Numbered from the stretch's first letter, positions 42,701 to 52,275 are shown. The stretch is DNA of 64,000 bases from UBA1952 sp965246785 (GCA_965246785.1 CBDFFM010000021.1:5871-69870); one strand, 5' to 3'. Notes: generated from the sequence alone by a model not told the origin. Translations and numbers: made by a program.

Positions 42701-44050
42701 ATGAATAACGCCGCCCTGTATGCCATTTCTCCGGTTGACGGCCGTTACCGCCGGCAGGTGGAAGGCCTCGCGCCCTACTTCTCGGAAGCCGCATTAATGC
42801 GCTATCGCGTACGGGTAGAAGTGGCCTACCTGCTGCACTTGGTACAATATGGCATTATAAACCTGCCGGCATCAGTTACAGAGGCTTCGCTCACTGCGCT
42901 CTGGGAAAATTTTTCGGAAGAAGACGCCTTAAAAGTCAAGCAAACAGAAGCGACAACGAACCATGACGTAAAAGCGGTAGAATATTTTATCAAGGAAAAG
43001 CTCGGAGCCATAGGCGGAGAAGCGATATTGGAATGGGTGCACTTCGGCCTCACCTCGCAGGATGTAAACAATACTGCCGTGCCGTTGCTATGGAAGGAAG
43101 CTTTGGAAACAGTGTATATGCCGCAGGCTCAGAAGCTGTTAAGCACTTTACGCACGCAGGCGCAGGAGTGGAAAGAAGTCGCCATGCTTGCAAGAACACA
43201 TGGCCAGCCTGCGTCTCCGACTGTCCTCGGTAAGGAATGGTACATCTTCGTTGACCGGCTGGAAGGACAGTTCCGTGCGTTGAACGGCATCCCGCATAAA
43301 GCGAAGTTTGGCGGCGCGACCGGCGCCTTCAATGCCCATCATGTTGCCTTTCCCCAAACAGACTGGCCGGAATTCGGAAACTCGCTCCTGAAAGACCGGC
43401 TTGGCTTGTTTCGAACCCGCTACACCACCCAGATTGAGCCTTACGACGGCTTTGCTGCCCAATGCGACGCGCTGAAGCGCATCAATAATATCCTTATTGA
43501 CTTCTGCCGCGATGTGTGGACATACATTTCCATGGACTACTTTAAGCAGGCCACAAAGGAGGGGGAGGTAGGCTCGTCAGCCATGCCGCATAAGGTGAAT
43601 CCTATTGATTTTGAGAATGCGGAAGGCAATCTTGGCATTGCCAATGCCCTGTATGAGCATTTCGCTGCCAAGCTGCCCATCTCCCGCCTTCAGCGCGACC
43701 TTACAGACAGCACCGTGCTGCGCAACATCGGCGTGCCGCTATCGCATTCACTGATTGCCTTAAAATCGCTGGAAAAGGGCTTGGGCAAACTTGTGCTGAA
43801 CGCCCAAAAGCTGGAAGCCGACCTGGAAGCCAATTGGGCGGTGATCGCTGAAGCTATTCAGACCATTTTGCGCCGGGAAGGCTATCCGCAGCCTTATGAG
43901 GCACTCAAGACGCTTACACGCGGTAAAGGCGGCATCAATCAGGAAACGATGCACGCATTTATTGACGGCTTAGACATTGACGCAGGCATCAAAGAAGAAT
44001 TGAAGGGGATAACGCCGCATAACTACACGGGAGTGCCATTTACCCTTTAG
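42701..44050 (+). CDS. purB: Adenylosuccinate lyase
   Basis: 449 residues from the ATG at 42701 (MNNAALYAISPVDGRYRRQVEGLAPYFSE, the family opening); a frame from 42653 runs through the promoter. It splits SAICAR and adenylosuccinate, releasing fumarate, in purine synthesis. EATTNHDVKAVEYFIKEKLG, THGQPASPTVLGKEW and the fumarase-superfamily signature SSAMPHKVNPIDFENAEGN (near residue 292) are intact. The rRNA methyltransferase gene follows after 42 bases, same strand. Confidence 0.95.
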   Translation: MNNAALYAISPVDGRYRRQVEGLAPYFSEAALMRYRVRVEVAYLLHLVQYGIINLPASVTEASLTALWENFSEEDALKVKQTEATTNHDVKAVEYFIKEKLGAIGGEAILEWVHFGLTSQDVNNTAVPLLWKEALETVYMPQAQKLLSTLRTQAQEWKEVAMLARTHGQPASPTVLGKEWYIFVDRLEGQFRALNGIPHKAKFGGATGAFNAHHVAFPQTDWPEFGNSLLKDRLGLFRTRYTTQIEPYDGFAAQCDALKRINNILIDFCRDVWTYISMDYFKQATKEGEVGSSAMPHKVNPIDFENAEGNLGIANALYEHFAAKLPISRLQRDLTDSTVLRNIGVPLSHSLIALKSLEKGLGKLVLNAQKLEADLEANWAVIAEAIQTILRREGYPQPYEALKTLTRGKGGINQETMHAFIDGLDIDAGIKEELKGITPHNYTGVPFTL

Positions 44051-44092
44051 GAGCGCGATAGCCGCGTACGCGCAATATGAGCACCACAACCA

Positions 44093-45466
44093 ATGAATTT
44101 TCCCCAACCCCTGCTCCAGAGCCTGCGCGGCACGCCCGGCTTTGACGAGGCCGCGTTCCTGCGGGCACATGAGCAGACTGCGCCAACGTCTGTACGGCTG
44201 CATCCGCTAAAAGGATCAGGCTTATTCCCGGATGCGCAGCAGGTGCCGTGGCATCCGCAGGGCCGCTATCTGGCCGAGCGTCCGCTCTTCACTGCCGACC
44301 CTCTTTTTCACTCGGGCGCGTACTATGTGCAGGAGGCATCGTCCATGCTGCTACGGCATTTCTGGAAGCATCTTTATGAAGGAGAAAAGAACCTTCGCGT
44401 CTTAGACCTTTGCGCCGCGCCCGGGGGCAAAAGCACGCTGCTGGCGTCGGAGCTGGACGCCAAAAGCCTGCTCATCTGCAACGATGCCATCCGTAGCCGC
44501 GCTACTATTCTGGACGAGAACATAACGCGCTGGGGCTATACAAATACCTGGGTTACGAGCAATGACCCGCGCGACTTTGGCCGCTTGCCCGGCTACTTTG
44601 ACGCTGTGCTGATTGATGCGCCTTGCAGCGGCTCCGGGCTTTTTAGAAAAGATGCGCGCGCGCTGGCAGAATGGAGCCCAGATGCCGTGCAGCTGTGTGC
44701 CGCGCGCCAACAGCGCATTCTCACCGACGCCTGGCCAAGCCTGAAAGACGGCGGCGTGCTCATCTATGCAACCTGCTCCTATTCGCCGGAAGAAGATGAG
44801 GCGATTCTTGCATGGCTGAGTGCAGCGCATGACTTCGAAAGCATAGAAGTGCCGATGCAGGTGGAGTGGGGTGTTACAAAAGTAACTTCAGGGCCCAAAG
44901 GCCTTATAGGCTACCGGTGTTTCCCCGATAAGGTATCCGGTGAAGGCTTTTTCATAGCCGCTTTGCGAAAGACAGAAGTCGCAAAGCCATTTTACTATCC
45001 AAAGTTTCGCGCAGCGCGACCGAAGGGCAGCGAAGATGCCGCCCGTGCCCTCCTGCGCCCCGCCGGTTATGCCTTGATGGAAGATGCCCGCCGTATGGCC
45101 AACGCCATCTTAGCGGAACACGAGCCGGATTTCCACCTGCTGAATGAAACCATTTATCTGCGGCGAGCAGGCGTACGTCTGGGGCAGGCCGCGCAGAAAG
45201 ACTGGATTCCAGAGCACGATGTAGCGCTCAGCATTGACCGCGCCGAAAAGGTGCCGCAATGGAACCTTTCCCGCGAGGATGCTATACGCTTCCTACGCAA
45301 GGAGGAACTGGTGCAGCCCAACTTGTCAAAAGGGTGGTACGTTGCCTGCTATGAGGGCCGGGGGCTTGGTTGGGTAAAAATTCTATCAAATAGGGTAAAT
45401 AACTACCTGCCTAAAGGCTGGCGCATTCGTATGGAGCTGCCGGACAGCAGTGACGAAGGATGGTAA
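44093..45466 (+). CDS. RsmF-like 16S rRNA 5-methylcytosine methyltransferase
   Basis: 457 residues. N1-like start (PTSVRLHPLKG), a Rossmann methyltransferase with DLCAAPGGKS (near 104), DAPCSGSGLFRKD (near 176) and ATCSYSPEEDE (near 226), where the Cys of PCSG and of TCS are the two catalytic cysteines, and a C-terminal PUA-like part ending GLGWVKILSNRVNNYLPKGWRI. This order fits RsmF/YebU, which methylates C1407 of 16S rRNA. The exact base is inferred from family. Confidence 0.9.
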   Translation: MNFPQPLLQSLRGTPGFDEAAFLRAHEQTAPTSVRLHPLKGSGLFPDAQQVPWHPQGRYLAERPLFTADPLFHSGAYYVQEASSMLLRHFWKHLYEGEKNLRVLDLCAAPGGKSTLLASELDAKSLLICNDAIRSRATILDENITRWGYTNTWVTSNDPRDFGRLPGYFDAVLIDAPCSGSGLFRKDARALAEWSPDAVQLCAARQQRILTDAWPSLKDGGVLIYATCSYSPEEDEAILAWLSAAHDFESIEVPMQVEWGVTKVTSGPKGLIGYRCFPDKVSGEGFFIAALRKTEVAKPFYYPKFRAARPKGSEDAARALLRPAGYALMEDARRMANAILAEHEPDFHLLNETIYLRRAGVRLGQAAQKDWIPEHDVALSIDRAEKVPQWNLSREDAIRFLRKEELVQPNLSKGWYVACYEGRGLGWVKILSNRVNNYLPKGWRIRMELPDSSDEGW

Positions 45467-45527
45467 GGGACGCCGCTGGGAAAAATTGAGTAGCTTAGCG
45501 CCAACGAAAACATTATTACGGCCTTAA

Positions 45528-46019
45528 ATGAACCGTTTACTTCTCGCGCTCGGCGCCCTGCTTTTACTTTCCGCTGCAGCCTGCAATAAATCAGTTGACT
45601 CTCCAACATCTGCCGAGGAAGACCTGCGCAGTGGCACTTGGGTGCGTACTTCCGGCAGGGTTACTTACAAAGACACCACTACCCGTGGCGACAGCACGCG
45701 CGATTATATCCTTAAAGAAGATACCTGTCGTAAGGACAATTCCATAACCTTTAAGGAGGGCAATGTGGGTACGATCAACCACGGTACGCTGCACTGCGTG
45801 GCCGCGGAAAGCACTAAAGATTTTACATGGGACATCTCCGTTGACGAGAAGCAGCTTCATCTGTACGGCGTTGCGGATTATTTCCCGACCAACAACATAG
45901 ATGCTGAGATAGTAACCCGCACCCTTGGCTATCTGACATTGCGATACAAGGTTATCAACGTTGATCCATTGCATCAAACACGCGACACGCTTATCTATAC
46001 GGACATATTGCGCCGTTGA
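45528..46019 (+). CDS. Lipocalin-like lipoprotein of unknown function
   Basis: 163 residues. MNRLLLALGALLLLSAAAC gives a lipoprotein signal with lipidated Cys19. The body is short beta strands (SGTWVRTSGRVTYKD, SITFKEGNVGTI, TWDISVDEKQLHLYG, LTLRYKVI) like the small lipocalin-type lipoproteins of Bacteroidota. No ligand can be named. A strong terminator follows 17 bases after the stop. Confidence 0.7.
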   Translation: MNRLLLALGALLLLSAAACNKSVDSPTSAEEDLRSGTWVRTSGRVTYKDTTTRGDSTRDYILKEDTCRKDNSITFKEGNVGTINHGTLHCVAAESTKDFTWDISVDEKQLHLYGVADYFPTNNIDAEIVTRTLGYLTLRYKVINVDPLHQTRDTLIYTDILRR

Positions 46020-46036
46020 TACTGGATGCTTTTTTG

Positions 46037-46072
46037 AAAAGGCCGCCGGTACGCGAACCGGCGGCCTTTTTT
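46037..46072 (+). terminator. Strong terminator before thrS
   Basis: AAAAGGCCGCCGGT pairs with ACCGGCGGCCTTTT around ACGCGA and is followed by TT. The thrS -7 box begins 8 bases later. Confidence 0.88.
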
Positions 46073-46079
46073 GTTACCC

Positions 46080-46087
46080 TATTTTTG
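46080..46087 (+). promoter_or_regulatory. -7 box (TATTTTTG) of thrS
   Basis: Full match to TAnnTTTG, 26 bases before the thrS ATG and immediately after the terminator. No T-box or operator-like fold is visible in the short leader. Confidence 0.6.
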
Positions 46088-46113
46088 CGCCGTTTCTTAA
46101 AAAAATTTGTTTC

Positions 46114-48135
46114 ATGATAAAGATTACCCTGCCGGATGGCTCGGTGCGCGAATACGCCGCCGGCACTTCGGCAATGAATGTTGCTAAAAGCATTTCGGAA
46201 GGGTTGGCGCGGAAGGTACTGGCTGCAGAGGTGAATGGTGAAGTATGGGATGCAAGCCGCCCGATTGAAAACGATAGTACCGTTAAGTTGCTGACATGGG
46301 ATGATAAGGGCGCTAAAAGCACCTTTTGGCATTCCTCCGCGCACCTAATGGCGGAAGCGCTGCAAAGCATTTATCCCGACACCAAATTCGCCATCGGGCC
46401 GCCGATTGAGAATGGCTTTTATTACGACATAGACCTCGGTGAGCAAAAGCTGGCTGAAGGCGACCTGCAGAAGATTGAGGCGAAGATGAAGGAGCTGGCG
46501 AAACAGGGAAATGAGTACGTGCGCATCCCAAAACCAAAGGCGGAAGCTGTTGCCTATTTTGAAGAAAAAGGCGATCCGTATAAGCTGGAATTGCTGGAAA
46601 ATCTGGAAGATGGGGCCATTACTTTTTACACGCAAGGCAGCTTTACTGACCTCTGCCGCGGCCCGCATATTCCGAACACATCTTTCATTAAAGCGGTAAA
46701 GCTGACCAACATCGCCGGCGCATATTGGCGCGGTGATGAGAAGAATAAGATGCTAACCCGCATATATGGTATCACCTTCCCTAAGCAACAGGAATTAGAG
46801 GAATATCTGCTTCTGTTAGAGGAGGCAAAGAAGCGCGACCACCGCAAGCTAGGCCGGGAATTAGAGCTATTTACGTTTTCTGAAAAAGTCGGTCAGGGCC
46901 TGCCTATGTGGCTGCCGAAGGGTGCGATGCTCCGAGAAAGGCTTCAGCGTTTTCTTCAGGAGAAACAAATGGAGATTGGCTATCTGCCGGTTGTCACACC
47001 GCACATTGGCTCCAAGCAACTTTATGTAACCAGCGGTCACTGGGAGAAATATGGTAAGGATTCATTCCGCCCGATTACCACACCGCAAGAAGGCGAAGAG
47101 TTCATGCTCAAGCCGATGAATTGCCCGCATCACTGCGAAATCTATAAATCATCGCCGCGTTCATACAAAGACCTTCCGCTGCGCCTTGCGGAATTTGGAA
47201 CTGTATATCGCTACGAGCAAAGCGGCGAGCTTCACGGGCTTACGCGGGTACGCGGATTTACTCAGGATGACGCGCACCTGTTCTGCCGGCCAGAGCAGGT
47301 GAAGGAGGAATTTAAGAAAGTGATTGACCTTGTAATTTTTGTGTTGGACTCGCTGGATTTCGGCAAGTTTACCGCGCAGATTTCCCTGCGCGACCAGATA
47401 GACCGCAGCAAGTATATAGGCTCTGAGGAGAACTGGGAAATTGCAGAGCGGGCCATCATTGAAGCAGCTGCCGAAAAGGGCCTTGATACCGTTACTGAAT
47501 ATGGCGAGGCGGCATTCTACGGCCCCAAGCTGGACTTCATGGTGCGCGATGCGTTGGGCCGTAGTTGGCAGCTCGGCACCATTCAGGTGGATTACAATCT
47601 GCCGGAGCGCTTTGAGCTGGAATATGTGGATGCCGACAATTCGCGTAAGCGTCCGGTGATGATTCACCGTGCGCCGTTCGGTTCACTGGAGCGCTTTATC
47701 GCCGTGCTGCTGGAGCATTGCGGTGGTGACTTGCCACTGTGGCTCTCGCCGGTGCAGGTAAAAGTGCTACCGATTTCTGATAAGTACAATGAGTACGCAG
47801 ATTCAGTGATTACACAGCTGAAGAAGTCGGGCGTCCGCGCTGAGATTGACGACCGCAGCGAGAAGATTGGCCGGAAAATCCGCGATACGGAACTGGCCAA
47901 AGTGCCTTATATGCTCATCGTTGGTGAGAAGGAAGCAGCAGACGGCATGGTCAGTGTACGCAAGCACAAGGAAGGGGATAAGGGCGCAGTGACAATTGCA
48001 GAGTTTGCAGCGGAAGTGGCGGGCATGGTGGATGCGCAGATGAAGGGTGCGAAGCCGGAAAAAGCTCCTGTTACTGATGGGCCAGACAGGGGCCCAGACG
48101 GAGCAGGCAATACTCAGTATGCGATGGCAGGGTAG
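46114..48135 (+). CDS. thrS: Threonyl-tRNA synthetase
   Basis: 673 residues from the ATG at 46114 (MIKITLPDGSVREYAAGTS). The longer open frame to 45961 crosses the terminator and promoter and is rejected. The order is TGS domain (1-62), editing domain with HSSAHLMAEAL (near 73), catalytic core with PMNCPHHCEIY (near 336) and RVRGFTQDDAHLFC, and an anticodon domain ending near 645. A 28-residue Pro/Gly/Asp tail follows. It charges tRNA-Thr and clears mischarged Ser-tRNA. Confidence 0.96.
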   Translation: MIKITLPDGSVREYAAGTSAMNVAKSISEGLARKVLAAEVNGEVWDASRPIENDSTVKLLTWDDKGAKSTFWHSSAHLMAEALQSIYPDTKFAIGPPIENGFYYDIDLGEQKLAEGDLQKIEAKMKELAKQGNEYVRIPKPKAEAVAYFEEKGDPYKLELLENLEDGAITFYTQGSFTDLCRGPHIPNTSFIKAVKLTNIAGAYWRGDEKNKMLTRIYGITFPKQQELEEYLLLLEEAKKRDHRKLGRELELFTFSEKVGQGLPMWLPKGAMLRERLQRFLQEKQMEIGYLPVVTPHIGSKQLYVTSGHWEKYGKDSFRPITTPQEGEEFMLKPMNCPHHCEIYKSSPRSYKDLPLRLAEFGTVYRYEQSGELHGLTRVRGFTQDDAHLFCRPEQVKEEFKKVIDLVIFVLDSLDFGKFTAQISLRDQIDRSKYIGSEENWEIAERAIIEAAAEKGLDTVTEYGEAAFYGPKLDFMVRDALGRSWQLGTIQVDYNLPERFELEYVDADNSRKRPVMIHRAPFGSLERFIAVLLEHCGGDLPLWLSPVQVKVLPISDKYNEYADSVITQLKKSGVRAEIDDRSEKIGRKIRDTELAKVPYMLIVGEKEAADGMVSVRKHKEGDKGAVTIAEFAAEVAGMVDAQMKGAKPEKAPVTDGPDRGPDGAGNTQYAMAG

Positions 48136-48203
48136 CTGCTCGTCGAACACGGCATAATGTTTTCCTGACCTTCCCATAACCATCCATTCATCACCAATTC
48201 CGC

Positions 48204-48211
48204 TATTTTTG
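48204..48211 (+). promoter_or_regulatory. -7 box (TATTTTTG) of infC
   Basis: Full match to TAnnTTTG, 31 bases before the infC ATG at 48243. Confidence 0.55.
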
Positions 48212-48242
48212 CGCGGAAACATTTTTTACTCAAAAACCTTTA

Positions 48243-48806
48243 ATGCAGAAAAGACCGAAAGGCAGACAGCCCTTCAGACCAAGACAGAAAGAGCGTGAGC
48301 ACCGCATCAACGAAGAGATTACCGGGCCGGAAGTCCGCGTAGTGGGCGAGGACATTGAGCCTGGTGTGTATCCCGTAGCGCAGGCGCTGAAGATGGCACA
48401 GGCTAAGGAAATGGACTTGGTGGAGATTTCCCCGCAGGCCGTGCCGCCCGTCGTTCGCATCATTGACTACAACAAGTTCCTCTACGAAAAGAAGAAGAAG
48501 GACAAGGAACAAAAGGCCAAGAGCAAGCAGAGCGAGGTGAAGGAAATCCGTTTCACGCCAAATACGGACGACCATGACTTTGACTTCAAAAGCAAGCACG
48601 CGGAGAAATTCCTGCAAGAAGGCGATAAGGTGAAGTGCTACGTGCAGTTTCGCGGCCGCGCCATCATGTTTCAGGAGCGTGGCGAGCTGATGCTGCTAAA
48701 GTTTGCCGAGCGTTTGGCGGAATGGGGCAGTCTGGAAAGTATGCCTAAGATGGAAGGCCGCCGGATGATTGCTATATTTACGCCCAAGAAGAAGAAAGCC
48801 AGCTAA
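48243..48806 (+). CDS. infC: Translation initiation factor IF-3
   Basis: 187 residues. The N-domain (RINEEITGPEVRVVGEDIEPGVYPVAQALKMA) and linker (YNKFLYEKKKKDKEQKAKSK) lead to the C-domain (KEIRFTPNTDDHDFDFKSKHAEKFLQEGDKVKCYVQFRGR, RMIAIFTPKKKKAS). It binds the 30S subunit and checks the start codon. It begins with ATG, not the rare ATT used by enterobacteria. rpmI and rplT, its usual neighbours, are absent: an iron-permease-like gene follows instead. Confidence 0.95.
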   Translation: MQKRPKGRQPFRPRQKEREHRINEEITGPEVRVVGEDIEPGVYPVAQALKMAQAKEMDLVEISPQAVPPVVRIIDYNKFLYEKKKKDKEQKAKSKQSEVKEIRFTPNTDDHDFDFKSKHAEKFLQEGDKVKCYVQFRGRAIMFQERGELMLLKFAERLAEWGSLESMPKMEGRRMIAIFTPKKKKAS

Positions 48807-48816
48807 TCACGATGTC

Positions 48817-48846
48817 AAAAAATGCGCTCCGAAAGGGCGCATTTTT
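48817..48846 (+). terminator. Terminator of infC
   Basis: AAAAAATGCGC pairs with GCGCATTTTT around a short loop, 11 bases beyond the infC stop. Confidence 0.8.
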
Positions 48847-48906
48847 ATTGGGCATCAACGGCTACCGTGTAAAGGCCGTAATTTTTACACGCAAATACAT
48901 AAGGTT

Positions 48907-49452
48907 ATGGAAGATCATAAGAGGAAGGTGAGCCCCATGAAGCTCATGTTTGATCGCTTTTCTACCGCCACTACGCGGGTAACGGGGCGGCCGATTTCCT
49001 TTATTCTGGCGGTTACTATTGTAATTGTCTGGGCCGCTTCGGGGCCGATATTTCATTTCAGTGAAAATTGGCAGCTTGTTATCAACACCGGCACAACGAT
49101 TATCACCTTTCTGATGGTATTCGTTATTCAACAGTCGCAGAATAAAGACACCGTTGCCCTGCACCTGAAGCTCAATGAGCTGATAGCGGCCAATAAAAAC
49201 GCCAGCAACCGCCTCATAGACATCGAAGACCTGACGGAAGACGAGCTGATTGCGTTAAAGGAGTTTTATGTGAAGCTCTCCGAAATGGCGGAAGAAGATG
49301 CAGAGCTATTTACGTCGCATTCCATTGATGAGGCGAAGAACAACCACAGCTCCAAGCTGCGCCCGCGAAACCCTAACGCGCAAAAAGCGCATCCTCACAA
49401 GAAACACGAGCATCTTGACGAGCGCAACGACGAAATACCCGATTCCATGTAG
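48907..49452 (+). CDS. Low-affinity iron permease family membrane protein
   Basis: 181 residues from the ATG at 48907 (MEDHKRKVSPMKLMFDRFSTATTRVTG); an open frame to 48769 overlaps infC. The family core is FDRFSTATTRVTGRPISFILAVTIVIVWAASGPIFHFSENWQLVINTGTTIITFLMVFVIQQSQNKD, with two helices (~29-51 and 61-79), followed by LKLNELIAANKNASNRLIDIEDL. A charged His-rich tail (HPHKKHEHLDERNDE) may bind metal. Iron transport is only family-named. Convergent with nadE, 10 bases apart. Confidence 0.82.
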   Translation: MEDHKRKVSPMKLMFDRFSTATTRVTGRPISFILAVTIVIVWAASGPIFHFSENWQLVINTGTTIITFLMVFVIQQSQNKDTVALHLKLNELIAANKNASNRLIDIEDLTEDELIALKEFYVKLSEMAEEDAELFTSHSIDEAKNNHSSKLRPRNPNAQKAHPHKKHEHLDERNDEIPDSM

Positions 49453-49462
49453 CGATGTAGCC

Positions 49463-51166
49463 CTACGAAAGATATTTACCCACAATAGGTACACGTCGCC
49501 CTACTCCAAATGCTTTCGGAGATACACGGATAATCGGGCAGAACTGCGCGCGCTTGTATTCGTTCACGTTTACTAACCGCAGTATACGCGCTACCAAAGC
49601 GGCATCATTACCCATTGCAGTAATCTCCTTCGGCCCCTGCCGGCGCTCAATGTATTGGTAAAGGATGGCGTCCATCACCGCGTAATCTGGCAGGGAGTCA
49701 CTGTCCTTCTGCCCAGGCCGCAATTCGGCGCTGGGTGGTTTTGTAATAATGTTGGTTGGAATGATTTCGCCTTTGCGATTAATGTAGCGGGCAAGCTGGT
49801 AAATCTGCTGCTTGTACAGGTCGCCGAGCACGCCGAGGCCGCCGGCCATATCGCCGTACAGCGTGCCGTAACCGGTAGCCAGCTCGCTTTTGTTGGAAGT
49901 GTTGAGCAGGATATAGCCGAACTTATTGGCCATTGCCATCACCAGATTCCCGCGAATGCGGCTTTGCAGATTCTCTTCTGCAATGGAGAATGGCAAGTCA
50001 CCGAACTGCGGCTTCAAAGCTGTTTCCATTGCTTCAAAGATTGGTGCAATGGCAATCGTGTCGTGCGGGTTGCCAAGATTTTTAGAAAGCTGTTCCGCAT
50101 CGGTCACAGAATGGCCGGTTGAGAATTGTGAAGGCATCAAAAGCGCCCGGACATTCCCTGCGCCAAGCGCCTCGCTCGCCAAAGCCAACACCACCGCGCT
50201 GTCAATGCCGCCGCTGCTCGCCACAATAGCCTGACGAAAGCCCATCTTGTTGAAATAGTCGCGGATGCCGGTGATGAGCGCTTTGTGAATGAGGTCAATA
50301 TTCCGGCTCTCCTCAAACATCTCTGGAATACTTTCAGCCTGCGGGATGTCTTCTTTCCTCCGTATCGCCGACTGCGAGAAGCTGCCGTCCGCGCCCAGCT
50401 CTACACAGTTTATAGCTTCCTTGAAATACGGCAGCTCCATCACGATATCGCCATTTCCGCCCATTACCATTGAGCCGCCGTCAAAGACGATTTCCGTCTG
50501 CGCGCCTACGGCATTGCAATAGACCATCGGCAGGCGGTACTTCTCCACATTCGCGCGCACCACATGGCGGCGGCCTTCGCCGTGCACATAGTCAAAGGGC
50601 GATGCGCTCAGGTTCACCATTAATGTTGGCTGCTGCTTAATCAGCTCATCCATCGGGTTAAGGCGGTACAGCGGGTCGTCCACCAAATCCCAGATGTCCT
50701 CGCAGACTGTTACAGCGAGGCGAAGGCCTTTAAAGGGGATGACATTCCAGTCAAAAGCCGGTTCAAAGTAGCGGTACTCGTCAAAGATGTCGTAAGTCGG
50801 CAGCAGCGTCTTATGAACGACCGCCTTGATGTCCTTATTGTAGAGAAAATAGGCAGCGTTAAAAAGATTCTTGCCTTCAACCCGCGGATTGCGCGCCGGC
50901 CCGCCGACCAGTACACCGATGCCTTCGCTTTCCTCCCGGATGCGCCCGATGGCATCCATGCACTGCTCAATGAAATCGTCAAACTCCAGAAAGTCGCGCG
51001 GCGGATAGCCGCAGATGCTCAGCTCGGAAAACACAATCAGGTCGCCGCCGCCTTCCTTCGCTTCACGGATGGCACCAATGATTTTATTGGTGTTCGCATC
51101 AAAATTGCCGATGTGGTAATTCTGCTGGGCGAGGTAGATTTTAAGGGGCTGCGGCTGGTCTGTCAT
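49463..51166 (-). CDS. nadE: Glutamine-dependent NAD+ synthetase
   Basis: 567 residues. The N-terminal nitrilase-type glutaminase has the triad Glu48 (VFSELSICGYPP), Lys119 (HKTLLPTYDIFDEYRYF) and Cys155 (VTVCEDIWD). The synthetase domain starts near 290 with the ATP loop SSGGIDSA (317-324) and includes NTSNKSELATGYGTLYGDMAGGL. It makes NAD+ from deamido-NAD+, ATP and glutamine-derived ammonia. In flavobacteria nadE often neighbours gldB; here gldB is close but on the other strand. Confidence 0.95.
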   Translation of the reverse strand: MTDQPQPLKIYLAQQNYHIGNFDANTNKIIGAIREAKEGGGDLIVFSELSICGYPPRDFLEFDDFIEQCMDAIGRIREESEGIGVLVGGPARNPRVEGKNLFNAAYFLYNKDIKAVVHKTLLPTYDIFDEYRYFEPAFDWNVIPFKGLRLAVTVCEDIWDLVDDPLYRLNPMDELIKQQPTLMVNLSASPFDYVHGEGRRHVVRANVEKYRLPMVYCNAVGAQTEIVFDGGSMVMGGNGDIVMELPYFKEAINCVELGADGSFSQSAIRRKEDIPQAESIPEMFEESRNIDLIHKALITGIRDYFNKMGFRQAIVASSGGIDSAVVLALASEALGAGNVRALLMPSQFSTGHSVTDAEQLSKNLGNPHDTIAIAPIFEAMETALKPQFGDLPFSIAEENLQSRIRGNLVMAMANKFGYILLNTSNKSELATGYGTLYGDMAGGLGVLGDLYKQQIYQLARYINRKGEIIPTNIITKPPSAELRPGQKDSDSLPDYAVMDAILYQYIERRQGPKEITAMGNDAALVARILRLVNVNEYKRAQFCPIIRVSPKAFGVGRRVPIVGKYLS

Positions 51167-51189
51167 GGTTGGGATAGATTTTCAAAAGT

Positions 51190-51217
51190 AATGCCCGTGA
51201 CAAGCGCCACGGGCATT
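51190..51217 (-). terminator. Terminator of the outer-membrane barrel gene
   Basis: AATGCCCGTG and CACGGGCATT are perfect 10-base arms, 22 bases past the stop codon of the gene at 51240 on the minus strand. Confidence 0.7.
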
Positions 51218-51239
51218 GCCAAAAATCTGAAAGGCCTGC

Positions 51240-52190
51240 TTAGAAAAATAGCCCAATCCGCAGCGCAAAATTGTTTAGACGGGTATTAGCATCCCGGAAG
51301 CTTCCTGTGTAGCCAAGGTCTTTATACAGATTTGGTTTGGTAGCATCCGGCGCAAAGCCGTTGTTGAAGAAAAGGCCTACATAGGCAGTGAGCTTATTGC
51401 TGAAGGGATATTCCATACCCGCGCCGATGTTCATCTGAAACAAAATCGGAGCTATCAGCCCAAGGTCTCCCTGAAGTTTTGCTTTTGTATCGGAAACGGT
51501 TTTTGCTGTAGAGTCAGAAGCAAAATAGTTCACTGTGTAGTCGGCTTTCTTGCTGATGTTGAAGCCGGCCGTGATACCAAGCTGACCGAAAAACCGGAAG
51601 CCACTGATGTCATCCGTACGGAGCTTCAGCGCCAGAGGCACTTCAAGATATTGAAGACTGTAGTCAAAAGTCGCCTTTGTCACTTTGTCTTTTCCTTTGG
51701 CCTGGTCGCGCGCCGTAGCTGTGATTTTGCCGCCTGTTGAATTGATTTGAAGGCCAGTGACGATACCGTAGTTTTCGGCAAAGAAATAATCCGCCATTAG
51801 ACCATAAATGAAGCCAACCTTGCTGCCATCGCTCTTCACGTCAAACTCCTTTTCATCATCCGTTGCGGTTGTAGGCTTCATCCAGCTAATATCCGGTGCT
51901 ACGTAAGCGCCAAAGCGAATCCGGTTCACGTCAATGGAGCGTGCGCGCGGGACATAAGTGGGCGCTGGAGTGGTGGCAACGGGTTGCGTAACAACGGTCG
52001 TGGTCGTAGTAGTTGCAGGCGGGGGAGTATAGGCCGGGGCCGCCGGTGCAGTGGTCGTAGGTGGGGGAGGAGGTGGCGGAATAGTAACCGGCGTAGCGGC
52101 ATTGGAGGCGCTGTCGAGCCCCACCTGGGCAAAGGCAGAAGCAGTACTGAGGACAATAAAGCTGGTGATGATTAGTAGGGTCTTCTTCAT
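51240..52190 (-). CDS. Outer-membrane beta-barrel protein with proline-rich linker
   Basis: 316 residues. The signal peptide MKKTLLIITSFIVLSTASAFAQ is followed by a Pro/Thr/Ala-rich linker (about 34-85, with PPPPPPPTTTAPAAPAYTPP) and a PorT-like barrel: RIRFGAYVAPDISWMKP, GFIYGLMADYFFAENYGIVTGLQINSTGG, YLEVPLALKLRTDDISGFRFFGQLG, GAGMEYPFSNKLTAYVGLFFNNG and FALRIGLFF at the end. The linker may cross the peptidoglycan. Function unknown. Divergent from gldB. Confidence 0.82.
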   Translation of the reverse strand: MKKTLLIITSFIVLSTASAFAQVGLDSASNAATPVTIPPPPPPPTTTAPAAPAYTPPPATTTTTTVVTQPVATTPAPTYVPRARSIDVNRIRFGAYVAPDISWMKPTTATDDEKEFDVKSDGSKVGFIYGLMADYFFAENYGIVTGLQINSTGGKITATARDQAKGKDKVTKATFDYSLQYLEVPLALKLRTDDISGFRFFGQLGITAGFNISKKADYTVNYFASDSTAKTVSDTKAKLQGDLGLIAPILFQMNIGAGMEYPFSNKLTAYVGLFFNNGFAPDATKPNLYKDLGYTGSFRDANTRLNNFALRIGLFF

Positions 52191-52275
52191 AGAATGTGTG
52201 TTGTAAGTGGGTTGGAATTAAAAGTAGCCATTGCAAACTTCACGCCATACGGCAGACGCTTATTTTCGCGCCGCA

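Noticed and set aside
42505..42726. 73-residue minus-strand frame upstream of purB
   Set aside because: It overlaps the purB start and promoter and has no family resemblance.
45961..46113. N-terminal extension of thrS
   Set aside because: It would cross a strong terminator and the -7 box; the family N-terminus begins at 46114.
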